Origin: Tistrella mobilis KA081020-065
GTDB lineage: Bacteria; Pseudomonadota; Alphaproteobacteria; Tistrellales; Tistrellaceae
Direction of reading: 5' to 3'
Length of the DNA stretch: 64,000 bases
Assembly (NCBI RefSeq): GCF_000264455.2
Contig: NC_017956.1
Location: 1,905,501 to 1,969,500, forward strand
Part shown: positions 11,018 to 19,629 of the stretch, piece by piece
Layout of the letters: every line of letters begins with the position of its first letter
Numbering within the stretch: position 1 is the first letter of the stretch
Program-made: the position numbers and the translations under genes
Notes under the pieces: model-generated
Database searches by the model: none
What the model saw: the letters and a program-made list of their open reading frames with translations, nothing else
What the model was told of the DNA's origin: nothing

Positions 11018-12454
11018 TCAGAGCCGGACGACGCCACCACGGCCGGGCACCGGGACATGCTCGTCCGGCTGGAGTGTGGTGCGCGGCCCCATTGCGGCCT
11101 GGGTCGACCAGAACCCCCGCAGATAGACGAGAAGCGCCGTCACCGTCGCGAGTTCACCCGGCGTGAAGACGGCCGAGTAGACGGCGCTCGCCGCCAGCAG
11201 GAACAGCACATAGTCGCCGAGAGCCGCTGCCATGGCCTCGGCACGCGGGTCGGCGAGCTGCCGCTCGGGCGCCCGCGCCCGCCGGCCATAGGCGTCGCGC
11301 AGCCCCGCAACATAGAGACCAAAGATCAGCAGCGCCCCGACCACGCCATATTCAAAAACGATGCCGACCCAGCCGATATCGGCCAGATAAAAGTGATCGG
11401 TGCCAAACAGGTCGAAAAGCGTCACCGCGCTGAAGCGGGTGATCGACCCCACGCCGAAGAGCCAGCGCCAGACATCCGCCAGCATGTAGTCGAATGCCAG
11501 GGACAGCGACCGGGCCCGGATCGAGAGCGAGTTGCCGAGGCTCTTCTCCAGGGCCTCGACCGCCGGGATCAGAACCGTGATCGCCAGCACCAGCACACCG
11601 ATCCCGAGCCCCAGCGTCACCAGCGATCGGGGCAGCTTGGGCAGATTGCGGTAGAGCACCCAGGCGCTGATCAACAGCAGAGCCAGAATGCTGATCCGCT
11701 GCTTGAAGATGAGCACCATCGTCATCAGCCCGGCCAGATACAGCGCCACATAGAGCAGCCGCGGCGAGACGCTCATCCGTCGAACGAGATAAAGCAGCGA
11801 GAGCACACCGAAGACCATCGGCATATAGATCCGGTAGCCACGCTCCAGTTCGTACATGAACAGCTTGCTCTGGGTGGCATCCACCGCATAGTGCGTGCGG
11901 GGCACGATCAGCCAGAGCAGCCACATCAGCAGGAAGGTCGCCACACCGAAAGACAGAAGGATCCGGCGCAGCAGATCCGGCGACGGGCGCAGCAGTGCCA
12001 GCGTCGAGAGCACGCTGAAATAATAGGTGATCGGCCAGACTTTGATCGTCGTGCCGAACGCGTCGATAAAGGCATTGCCCAGCCAGAGCATCGACAGGGC
12101 CGGGGTAATCCCGATGACATAGCCGAGCACGATGGCATAGAGCGGATGATGACGTCCGCTCAGCCGGAAGGCGCCGTGGAGTGCCAGCGGCAGGGTCAGA
12201 AACGGCCAGGCCTTCGAGAGATAGTAAAATGGTCCCGCATCGATGAGGTAATGGAAGACCTGCCCGAACATCGGCAGTGCCGCGACGAGCAGCAGGATCT
12301 CCATCCGGCCGGTCGATCGGTCCGTCGCCCCGGAACTGGCAAGGACCCTCTCTGCCAGATCGGCGGAGACATCCCCATCGACAGCGAGGCCGGGCGCCAC
12401 GACCCGGCCGCGACGGCGCGACAGAACCGCCTTCTTTCCGCCGCCGGTTCTCAC
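11018..12454 (-). CDS. Probable polysaccharide polymerase (Wzy/O-antigen-ligase-like membrane protein)
   Basis: A 478-residue multi-spanning protein with about ten hydrophobic helices (for example MEILLLVAALPMFGQVF, ALHGAF to LGYVIGI, and the C-terminal DYVLFLLAASAVYSAVF). A long loop before the last helices holds the FGVGS...HFYLADIGWVG pattern seen in O-antigen polymerase/ligase proteins, where the loop acts in glycan transfer. Wzy proteins are very diverse in sequence, so the call rests on topology and on its place in an EPS locus. The GTG start overlaps the upstream glycosyltransferase stop (GTGA). An ATG about 50 codons later (MEILLL) is a possible alternative start. Confidence 0.65.
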   Translation of the reverse strand: MRTGGGKKAVLSRRRGRVVAPGLAVDGDVSADLAERVLASSGATDRSTGRMEILLLVAALPMFGQVFHYLIDAGPFYYLSKAWPFLTLPLALHGAFRLSGRHHPLYAIVLGYVIGITPALSMLWLGNAFIDAFGTTIKVWPITYYFSVLSTLALLRPSPDLLRRILLSFGVATFLLMWLLWLIVPRTHYAVDATQSKLFMYELERGYRIYMPMVFGVLSLLYLVRRMSVSPRLLYVALYLAGLMTMVLIFKQRISILALLLISAWVLYRNLPKLPRSLVTLGLGIGVLVLAITVLIPAVEALEKSLGNSLSIRARSLSLAFDYMLADVWRWLFGVGSITRFSAVTLFDLFGTDHFYLADIGWVGIVFEYGVVGALLIFGLYVAGLRDAYGRRARAPERQLADPRAEAMAAALGDYVLFLLAASAVYSAVFTPGELATVTALLVYLRGFWSTQAAMGPRTTLQPDEHVPVPGRGGVVRL

Positions 12455-13245
12455 GACGGTCGCTGCAGAATGCCGCGGCCACCAAATCGTGCGCGGATGA
12501 TGATACCGAGGATGGGCAGGCTCTCGTGAAATACCCGGCGGAAATGGCCCACCGGCGACAGCATCAGACGCCAGCCGCCTTCAAGGCCGAGCTTTCGAAC
12601 CCAAGCCGGTGCGCGACGCACCAGTCCGGTGACGAAAAGCAGCGAAGATCCGATGCACAGACCCGTGCCAACCGCCCCTCCTGCGTCGGCGATGCGCCGG
12701 GCAAGCAGCTCGGATTGTGGCGAGCCGACCGCAATGAAGACATATCGTGCCGACCGCGCTTTTACTGCCTCCACCGTGGCATCCACTGCGGCTGCATCAC
12801 GAATGAAACCCATGGGCGGCACGTATTGATGAAGGTCGGTCAACCCGAACTGGCGGCGAAGTTCAGTCATCAATCGATCATCACCGCCGACGACCATGAC
12901 TCCGTCGTCGGGCCGGATATGGTGATGGAACAGTCGGCCGGTGACATCGGCTCCCGACGCATGCGGCAAGGCCTGCCCCAGGACAAGGCGAGAGAACCGG
13001 CGCACCACATTGCCGTCGGACAGAACCAGCCACGCACCAGCATAGGCCCGCTCGAACTCCGGAGCTCCTCGGGCAAGCCGAACCATATGTTGGGCGTTCG
13101 GAGTGACCACATAGGCAAAGCCGGCATCGGGATCGCGTGCTGCGATGGCGGCCGCAGCCGGATCGCAATCGAGATCGCTGATCTCGAGCCCGAGAAAGTC
13201 GATCCGCGGCACCGCAGCCGGCGTGGAGGCGGTCTCGGCGGTCAT
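12451..13245 (-). CDS. WecG/TagA/CpsF family glycosyltransferase
   Basis: A 264-residue GT26-family protein that adds a sugar to a lipid-linked intermediate on the cytoplasmic membrane face. Typical features are the TPNAQHMVRLAR segment, LSDGNVVRRFSR (equivalent of the ADG-dipeptide region), VVGGDD, YVFIAVGSPQSELLA and the GLEGGWRL...P tail. The ATG at 13245 was chosen because the upstream part of the open frame overlaps the exporter gene and is low-complexity Ser/Arg. It is the only recognisable glycosyltransferase in the locus apart from the initiating enzyme. Confidence 0.88.
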   Translation of the reverse strand: MTAETASTPAAVPRIDFLGLEISDLDCDPAAAAIAARDPDAGFAYVVTPNAQHMVRLARGAPEFERAYAGAWLVLSDGNVVRRFSRLVLGQALPHASGADVTGRLFHHHIRPDDGVMVVGGDDRLMTELRRQFGLTDLHQYVPPMGFIRDAAAVDATVEAVKARSARYVFIAVGSPQSELLARRIADAGGAVGTGLCIGSSLLFVTGLVRRAPAWVRKLGLEGGWRLMLSPVGHFRRVFHESLPILGIIIRARFGGRGILQRPS

Positions 13246-13264
13246 CCGGTCGTGCCTCCCTGCG

Positions 13265-14038
13265 CTAGAACGGCGTGTTCTTCGTCGTGTCGTTGCGGGT
13301 GATCGAATACTGGAAGACCCGCTGGAACGGCACGACACCCTCGATGAACTGCGCGACCCACAGATTGACCTCTGCAATCCGGCTGCGCGGGACGAAGATG
13401 ATGTCGCCCTGCACGATCGGAATGTCGATCAACCGGCCTTCCAGAAGTCCCCGCAGATCGACGGTGCGCATCATCGGTCGATCCTGCGGGTCTCGTCGGA
13501 TCAGCACGATCTCGTTCATCCGGCCATTGGGCGTTATTCCACCGGCCAATGTCAGGGCCTCGGCGACGCCGATCCGTCCGACGATGCGATATACACCGGG
13601 CGCACGTACGTCGCCGCCGACATAGACCCGGGCCGAAATGGCATCGTCGACGGCCACGTTCACGTCCGGGTCTCGCAGGATGCGCGTCGACTGGCCGGCC
13701 ACACGCTCGGAGGCTTGGGCCGGGGTCAGGTCGGCCACCAGCACCTCACCTGCAGATTTGAGCGAGACATAGCCGTCAGGCCGGACCGTAACCTCTTCGT
13801 CGAACTCCGGCGTTCGCCAGAAACCGACCTTGAGCTTATCGCCCTCTCCAATGCGATAGGGCGGCAGCTCGTCGGTCCAGTCGGCAAAGGCGATCGGATT
13901 ATAAGTGCCGGACGCGAAGGGCGAATCCGCCGCGACCGGACGAATGGCCTGGCCGGTCTCGCAGGCGCCAAGCATCAGCACGAGCCCCATGGCAGCCAGA
14001 AGCCGCCCCCAGTTCCCTGCGATCCGCATCACAGCCAT
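13265..14038 (-). CDS. Polysaccharide export lipoprotein (Wza-like)
   Basis: A 257-residue outer-membrane export protein. A lipoprotein signal is visible: basic start, hydrophobic stretch and lipobox LGAC with Cys near residue 26. Then comes the Poly_export domain (PYRIGEGDKLKVGFW...VRPDGYVSL) and an SLBB-type domain (VYVGGDVRAPGVYRI, LTLAGGITPNG). Wza forms the outer-membrane channel of Wzy-dependent capsule/EPS export together with the Wzc-type co-polymerase encoded just upstream in the same direction. Its start overlaps the end of that gene by 10 nt. Confidence 0.92.
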   Translation of the reverse strand: MAVMRIAGNWGRLLAAMGLVLMLGACETGQAIRPVAADSPFASGTYNPIAFADWTDELPPYRIGEGDKLKVGFWRTPEFDEEVTVRPDGYVSLKSAGEVLVADLTPAQASERVAGQSTRILRDPDVNVAVDDAISARVYVGGDVRAPGVYRIVGRIGVAEALTLAGGITPNGRMNEIVLIRRDPQDRPMMRTVDLRGLLEGRLIDIPIVQGDIIFVPRSRIAEVNLWVAQFIEGVVPFQRVFQYSITRNDTTKNTPF

Positions 14039-16152
14039 CGATAGATCGCCCTCGGAATGTGGAATCGGCGGCCGGTCACCACGGCTCCAAGCATGTCTCC
14101 ACCGGCATCCAGAATCTGGTCCCGGGTGTGGCTGGCGACCGGCGCACGGGTATGTTCAGCCCGCACGACAAGGATGGAGCCGTCGACCACCGGCGCAAGC
14201 CGCAAGGCAACAAAGCTATTGCGGGTCGCCGGTGCATCGACGATGACGAAGTCGTAGCGGCTGGCAAGCCCCTCGATCAGCACCCCCAACTCACCCACCT
14301 CGGTACGCATGCGCCCCAGCGTCGAACCCGCAGCATCCACGGTCACGTCGAGGCGGGGAATCCGTGTCGGCGCGGCCCGGATACCATCGACGCCCAACTC
14401 AACGGCATCTCCGGCGCGCAGTGCGCCAGCCTGGCCATTTCCGTCACGATCGAGATCTACCAAAAGCGTCCGCCGGCCATGCCCTTCCGCCAGTTCGGTC
14501 GCCAGCGCCCTGGAGAAACCCTCACGGTTTTCAGTTTCGCCTGAGGAGACCACCTGAATGGACCGGAGCGACTGCCCATCTTCCCGTCCCGCAAGCAGGC
14601 GTCCGACAAAATAAATCATCTGCTCCTGGGCGCCACCACCCACGAAACCGCCTGCTTCGTTGAAGGTGGCCAGAACCGGCAGTCCGAGGCCGCGCTCGAT
14701 TTCAAGCGGCAGGAGATACACCCTGCGGTTCCAGGCAGCTGCCAGACCTGCAACAGCGGCAAGGAGCAGGCCACCAAACAGGCCGGCCGCCACCAGATTG
14801 GTTGCCTGGCTGCTTCCACGTGCAGGCGCATCGGCATATTCGACCACACGCACATTCGATGCCCGTTCGGCAGCCGCAGCCTCTTCCAGACTGGCCGTTT
14901 CTGCGCGTTCCCGTGCCTGACGGTAGAGCTTGTCGACGACGTCCAGGCTGCGCGTCAGGTCTCCGATCACCTGTTCGCCCTCTCGCAGCTCGGCAATGCG
15001 CGTGCGGGCAACGTCACGCTGACGCTCCAGCTCTTCCAGCTGACGGGCCGTCGCCTCCTCTTCCAGCTGAATCTGGATGAGATGGTTGGTCAGAAAGGCG
15101 ATGGCGGGATTGCGAACGGTCCGGTCGGCAAAATAGACCGGCCGTTCCTTCTCCTGAAACTGCTCCAGCGTCTTGATCTGGCGCTCGATTTCCTGCAGGC
15201 GCGGATGGTTGTCCTGATAGCGCGCCCGCAGCTGGTCCCGTTCAAGCTGGAGTTTGATGCGGGCATTTCGCGCCTCGTCATTGTCGGTACGGTTGGTCCG
15301 TTCCGTGAAATCGAACACCCGTTCCGGAAGCTTGGCCAACCGCTCCTGCGCATTCGCCACCTCGATGCGCAGCGCTTCTCGCCGCTCCATCACATGGCGC
15401 CTGCGTTGAATGATGCTATCCTCCTGGTTCACCGCCAGAAGGATCTCCTGCTCCAGATTCAGGACCTTGTACTTCGCCTTGGCAGTGGCCAGGTTTCGCT
15501 GCAGCTGGTCGATCTGCTGGCGAAACTTCTCAGCTTCCTCTTCCAGGAAGGGCGATCGCGGATTGGCATAGATGGAACCGCGTCGCGCCAGATAGGCCCG
15601 GATCAATTCATCGACCGCCCTGATCGCCACAGCCCGATCCTGATGGGAAAATGCCACGAGCACCAGATTGGAACCGCTCTGCGCGGTGATCCGGAAGCGC
15701 GCCTCGGCCAGGTCGGTGGCGCGTTCGACCAGTTGATCCTCGGAGTCAGCTTTGCCGAAACCCAGCGGTCCCTCGCCATCAAGCCGAGGAAACAGGGTCT
15801 GGACCCCCACCTTGCGCACCATTTCACGGATCAGGGTCCGGCTGCGGAGAATGTCGACTTCCGACTCCGTCGCCCTCAAGCCGTCGATGGACAGGATGGA
15901 CGGGCGTTCGACAAGGTCCTGATTTCCGGACTGCTCGGCATTGAACAGGACAAGAAGCCGCGCTTCCGCCTCGTACCGGATCGGGCTGAACCACGCCGCC
16001 ACACAGGCACCGATCACGGTCACCAGGAACACCGCGATCATGGCCCTGCGATGATAGGAGGCGACGATCAGCAGGTCGCGCAGGGTATATGCCCCCTGTC
16101 CCGTGCCCTGCCTCTGCCGTCGCGCAGCCTCGTTCCCTGTCACGAGCGACAT
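14029..16152 (-). CDS. Wzc-like polysaccharide co-polymerase with degenerate kinase domain
   Basis: A 707-residue PCP-type chain-length protein. A Wzz domain begins after the first membrane helix (AMIAVFLVTVIGACVAAWF, near residue 40), followed by a long periplasmic coiled coil rich in Glu/Arg/Gln (about residues 200-430), a second helix and a cytoplasmic ATPase-like domain. In that domain the Walker A position reads GETENREGFS where active BY-kinases have GKS/T, so the lysine is replaced by Phe. The Walker A' (LLVDLDRDG) and Walker B (FVIVDAP) remain, and the usual C-terminal Tyr cluster is reduced to a single Tyr. It probably sets chain length without autophosphorylation. Start ATG at 16152. 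Confidence 0.9.
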   Translation of the reverse strand: MSLVTGNEAARRQRQGTGQGAYTLRDLLIVASYHRRAMIAVFLVTVIGACVAAWFSPIRYEAEARLLVLFNAEQSGNQDLVERPSILSIDGLRATESEVDILRSRTLIREMVRKVGVQTLFPRLDGEGPLGFGKADSEDQLVERATDLAEARFRITAQSGSNLVLVAFSHQDRAVAIRAVDELIRAYLARRGSIYANPRSPFLEEEAEKFRQQIDQLQRNLATAKAKYKVLNLEQEILLAVNQEDSIIQRRRHVMERREALRIEVANAQERLAKLPERVFDFTERTNRTDNDEARNARIKLQLERDQLRARYQDNHPRLQEIERQIKTLEQFQEKERPVYFADRTVRNPAIAFLTNHLIQIQLEEEATARQLEELERQRDVARTRIAELREGEQVIGDLTRSLDVVDKLYRQARERAETASLEEAAAAERASNVRVVEYADAPARGSSQATNLVAAGLFGGLLLAAVAGLAAAWNRRVYLLPLEIERGLGLPVLATFNEAGGFVGGGAQEQMIYFVGRLLAGREDGQSLRSIQVVSSGETENREGFSRALATELAEGHGRRTLLVDLDRDGNGQAGALRAGDAVELGVDGIRAAPTRIPRLDVTVDAAGSTLGRMRTEVGELGVLIEGLASRYDFVIVDAPATRNSFVALRLAPVVDGSILVVRAEHTRAPVASHTRDQILDAGGDMLGAVVTGRRFHIPRAIYRWL

Positions 16153-16532
16153 TCGACACCTGCCCAGCTGAGGTCGTGGTATCTGGTCTCGATATACAGA
16201 CGCTGAACCACCTGCCAGATCTCGCTCGTGCGATCCGGACAATAGCTCATCGCTGCCGAATGAGGGTTTCCGGCCCAATCTTTGGGAATGTTCAAGGTCA
16301 CCTGATATCCACCAAGAAATTTCTCCGGCTCGGAGGCCCACCATCCAAAAGGCAGTTCGCGTCGGAAGTATTCGCGGATTTCATAGAGCGGATCCAACTG
16401 TCGACTTGCCCTCATGGCTGCGACCGAGGGGTCATCCTCATCCGCACGGAGTTCCTGACCGAAAGCCGCCGGACCGGCAAGAACGGTGAATACGATCGCG
16501 CTAAGGATCCGCCTGCCCGCCCGGTGTCCCAA
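16140..16532 (-). CDS. Small secreted protein of unknown function in the EPS locus
   Basis: Not recognised. A TTG start at 16532 is supported by a GGAGAGG ribosome-binding site 5 nt upstream. It gives 130 residues with a clear signal peptide (basic HRAGRR, hydrophobic ILSAIVFTVLAG, cleavage after AFGQ). The mature part is acidic and aromatic, with pairs FGWW, YEIREYF and an even spread of Trp/Tyr, and two Cys (SYCPD and near the C terminus) that could form a disulphide. It overlaps the start of the Wzc-like gene by 13 nt, so it is probably the first gene of the minus-strand EPS arm. The open frame extends upstream to 16664 without a better start. Confidence 0.65.
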   Translation of the reverse strand: MGHRAGRRILSAIVFTVLAGPAAFGQELRADEDDPSVAAMRASRQLDPLYEIREYFRRELPFGWWASEPEKFLGGYQVTLNIPKDWAGNPHSAAMSYCPDRTSEIWQVVQRLYIETRYHDLSWAGVECRS

Positions 16533-16760
16533 GACGTCCTCTCCAGAGACTTTCCGCAGTCTGACGCGGCCAAGAGATCGACGACAACCGGCGATAGAGC
16601 GGACGCTGCAGCCTTCGAACTCGCTGAGCACAGCATATTTGCCCCGCGCCACGACTTCAAGCACGCCTTGTGGCCACGAAGTAGGTATACTGGCAGAGAC
16701 TTCAGAAACGCGTCAGGAACGACCCGTTCCCGCGAGTCGTCAGTCTTCCCACTCTCTCGG

Positions 16761-18137
16761 ATGGATCGGCAGGTGCAACGGATCGTCCTCTTCTTCCAGC
16801 GCCCTGTGGTTGCGGGCTTCGGTGTGCGAGCCTTTGAAGTGGTGGCGAAGCTGGCGCTTTATCTTCTGACGGCACGTATTCTGGGGGTGGCCGAAGCCGG
16901 TCTGTTTTTCCTCTGCCTTACTTGGTCCAGCTGGTTTTCAACCTTCGGGCGCATGGGCATCGACCGGGCTCTGACCCGTCACATGGGGGCGGAACTGGGG
17001 CTCTCCCAGGGTGCCACCGCGCGGCGGACGCTCCTGGCCGGTGTCGGACGGGTGACCGTGACCGGGCTCGTGCTGGGCATCGCCACCGGACTTGGCGGTA
17101 CCACTCTGGCGCACATCGTCTTCGGCGATCCGGCTCTGGCGCCCGCACTCGTCCACACCTCCATCGCCGTCGCCGGCATGTCCGTAACCTTCACACTGAC
17201 CGCCGCACTCGCGGGCACCGGTCGGACGACCTGGGCGCAATTCCTGCAGAATGCGTTCTGGCCTGCCCTTACCGTGCTCGCCGTCATCGCAGGAGCGCGG
17301 GACGCCGCGAGCCTGGTGACCTGGATGGGTGTTGCGATCTGGTTTTCCGGCGGTGTTGCCGGCCTGATCTTCTTTTGCGACCGGACCCGTTTCCGGCACG
17401 ACACAACACTGAGCGCCGGCGAGCCCGCCTCCGGCTCTGCCGGACATATGCCGCCACTGATGACGACGGCCTGGCCGCTTATGGTGGTCGAGCTCGTCCA
17501 GGCGACCATCGTGTCGGTTCCGGTCCTGCTTCTCGGAGTGATGGCCGACGCTGCCGATGTCGGCGCATTCAGCGTGGCGCTGCGGATCTCGATGCTGGTC
17601 TGGATGGTGCTGGTCAGTCTCGGCACCGTCGCCAGCCCGCGCTTTGCCGCCCTGCATCGCAAGGGTGATCTGGACAGCCTCGGTCATCTGAACCGGCAGA
17701 TCCAGCTGATCGGCACCGTCACCGGCGGTTTCGTCTGCCTGGCGATGATCGTGCTGCCCGAGACGCTGCTTGCCATCCTCTCTCCCGACTTCATCACTGC
17801 TGCGGTTCCGCTGATGATCCTGGGTGCCGGACAGGCAATCAACGCCCTTTATACCGGGCAGGATGTGCTGCTCGCCATGACCGGCAACGGCGGCACCCTG
17901 CAGCGCCTCAATCTCGCGCAGCTGGTGGTGGTTCTGCTATTGTCCGTGAGTTTCATCCCGCTGATCGGTGCATCCGGTGCAGCACTCGCCACAGCAATCG
18001 CAACTGCACAGGGGGGCCTGGGGGCCGCCATGGTCGCGGCCTCGCTGCTACCGGCGGCCCGTCCCTTTGCCGCGCTCCCTCTGCCGGCGACGCTCCGCCA
18101 TCTTCTGGCTCTGAACCGGCAACCGTCAACGACCTGA
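16761..18137 (+). CDS. Lipid-linked oligosaccharide flippase (Wzx-like, polysaccharide biosynthesis protein)
   Basis: A 458-residue membrane protein of the MATE/MOP-type Polysacc_synt family with about 12-14 helices. It begins with the pattern GFGVRAFEVVAKLALYLLTARILG, which is the usual first-helix motif (whole-family G...K...L.LARxLG). It would move undecaprenyl-linked repeat units to the periplasm for the Wzy-like polymerase. The ATG at 16761 is chosen; the longer open frame upstream overlaps the divergent genes. It is the first gene of the plus-strand EPS arm, divergent from the small secreted protein. Confidence 0.88.
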   Translation: MDRQVQRIVLFFQRPVVAGFGVRAFEVVAKLALYLLTARILGVAEAGLFFLCLTWSSWFSTFGRMGIDRALTRHMGAELGLSQGATARRTLLAGVGRVTVTGLVLGIATGLGGTTLAHIVFGDPALAPALVHTSIAVAGMSVTFTLTAALAGTGRTTWAQFLQNAFWPALTVLAVIAGARDAASLVTWMGVAIWFSGGVAGLIFFCDRTRFRHDTTLSAGEPASGSAGHMPPLMTTAWPLMVVELVQATIVSVPVLLLGVMADAADVGAFSVALRISMLVWMVLVSLGTVASPRFAALHRKGDLDSLGHLNRQIQLIGTVTGGFVCLAMIVLPETLLAILSPDFITAAVPLMILGAGQAINALYTGQDVLLAMTGNGGTLQRLNLAQLVVVLLLSVSFIPLIGASGAALATAIATAQGGLGAAMVAASLLPAARPFAALPLPATLRHLLALNRQPSTT

Positions 18138-18192
18138 TCATCTGCTTCCGCCCCGCATCTCACCACCACACGGCTGACGAGGCCCGCCGCGC

Positions 18193-19629
18193 ATGACCAC
18201 GTCCGACAGCATCACGCCCCGGCTGCGCAACATCACTTTCGGTCTTGTGAACCGGGCCGTCCGCTTCCTCGATATCCTGGCCATGCTGGCCGCTGCAGTA
18301 GTCGCCCGGCCACTGTCGGAAGCCACCGCGGCCGATGTGACCTGGGCACAATCGGTGCTTCTGGGTGCACTGGCCGTCGTGCCCATGGTGCAGGTGAACG
18401 AGGGACGTCGGGTCTATCGGTGGGAACGGTACCGCCACCTGCGGGGGCAGGTCGCCGACATCATCCTGGGCCTGCTCGCCTCTCTGGTGGTGGCCGGCAT
18501 CTTCGCCATCGGCTTTCTGCCGGGCGGCATTGTCGAAAGCTGGCTGACGACCTTCGGGATTGCCGGCCTGATCCTGATGACCATCGGGCGAAGCATGGCT
18601 CGGATCGCCGTGGCGGGTATGGAACGGCGTGGGGCATTGAAGCGTCGGGTGGCGGTGATCGGCGCCGGCGAAGAAGGCGAGGCGGCGATCCGCTATCTCG
18701 ATGCCCCCGGCCGGCGTGATCTCTATGAATTGATCGGTGTCTTTGACGATCGCGCAGCGCGTCGCGCAGTGGAAATTGCGGGCCTCACCGTCACTCACGG
18801 TGTCGACGAACTGGCCCGTCGGGCGCGTCAGGAACGCGTGGACGTGGTGATCATCGCCCTGCCCTGGCGGGCCGGCCAGCGCATTGCCGAGATGATGCGT
18901 AAACTCTGTGCCATCCCGGCCGACGTGCTGCTGCCGATCGAGGCGGACTGGATCAATCTGCGCGGTGCGCAGCTGTTCAATGTCGGCGGCCTGCCCTTTC
19001 TTCAGGTCGCACGCCGGCCGCTCAAGGGCACTGACGCGATTCTGAAGAGCATCCTGGACTATATCGTTGCCGGCATTGCCGTTCTTCTGCTGTCCCCGCT
19101 GCTGCTGGTGGTCGCGATCCTGGTGCGGCTCGACAGCCCCGGTCCGGTCCTGTTCCGACAGCGGCGGGTCGGTTTCAACGGCCGTGAATTCGACATGTTC
19201 AAATTCCGGTCGATGACCGTCGATCCCACCGACGACGGGTCGCGCGGCACGCCGATGGACAATCCACGCATCACCCGGCTCGGTCGCTTCATTCGCAAAA
19301 CCAGCATCGACGAACTGCCGCAGCTGTTCAATGTCCTGCGCGGTGAGATGTCGGTCGTCGGCCCCCGCGCCCATGTCCCCAATATGCTGGTCGGAGAGCG
19401 CACCTATTTCGAGACGGTGCAGGAATATGCCGCCCGCCACCGGGTGAAGCCCGGTATCACCGGCTGGGGGCAGATCAACGGCATGCGCGGCGGCATTCAC
19501 GATGCCGACAAGGCCCGGCGTGGGGTCGAGCTGGACCTGCAATATATCGAGAACTGGTCGCTGTGGTTCGACATCCGGATCATGGCCCGGACTTTGTTCG
19601 GCGGCATGGCCGGACGGGATGTGTTCTGA
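18193..19629 (+). CDS. Undecaprenyl-phosphate sugar phosphotransferase (WcaJ/EpsE-like initiating enzyme)
   Basis: A 478-residue polyprenyl glycosylphosphotransferase that loads the first sugar phosphate onto undecaprenyl phosphate. Four N-terminal helices are followed by a CoA-binding-like Rossmann segment (RVAVIGAGEEGEAAIRYL), a membrane re-entrant helix (ILDYIVAGIAVLLLSPLLLVVAI) and the catalytic Bac_transf domain: LDSPGPVLFRQ, MFKFRSM, TSIDELPQLFNVLRG, MSVVGPRAH and RVKPGITGWGQINGMRG. Domain order matches WcaJ. The preferred sugar (often glucose) cannot be read from the sequence. The stop TGA overlaps the ATG of the GH18 gene. Confidence 0.94.
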   Translation: MTTSDSITPRLRNITFGLVNRAVRFLDILAMLAAAVVARPLSEATAADVTWAQSVLLGALAVVPMVQVNEGRRVYRWERYRHLRGQVADIILGLLASLVVAGIFAIGFLPGGIVESWLTTFGIAGLILMTIGRSMARIAVAGMERRGALKRRVAVIGAGEEGEAAIRYLDAPGRRDLYELIGVFDDRAARRAVEIAGLTVTHGVDELARRARQERVDVVIIALPWRAGQRIAEMMRKLCAIPADVLLPIEADWINLRGAQLFNVGGLPFLQVARRPLKGTDAILKSILDYIVAGIAVLLLSPLLLVVAILVRLDSPGPVLFRQRRVGFNGREFDMFKFRSMTVDPTDDGSRGTPMDNPRITRLGRFIRKTSIDELPQLFNVLRGEMSVVGPRAHVPNMLVGERTYFETVQEYAARHRVKPGITGWGQINGMRGGIHDADKARRGVELDLQYIENWSLWFDIRIMARTLFGGMAGRDVF

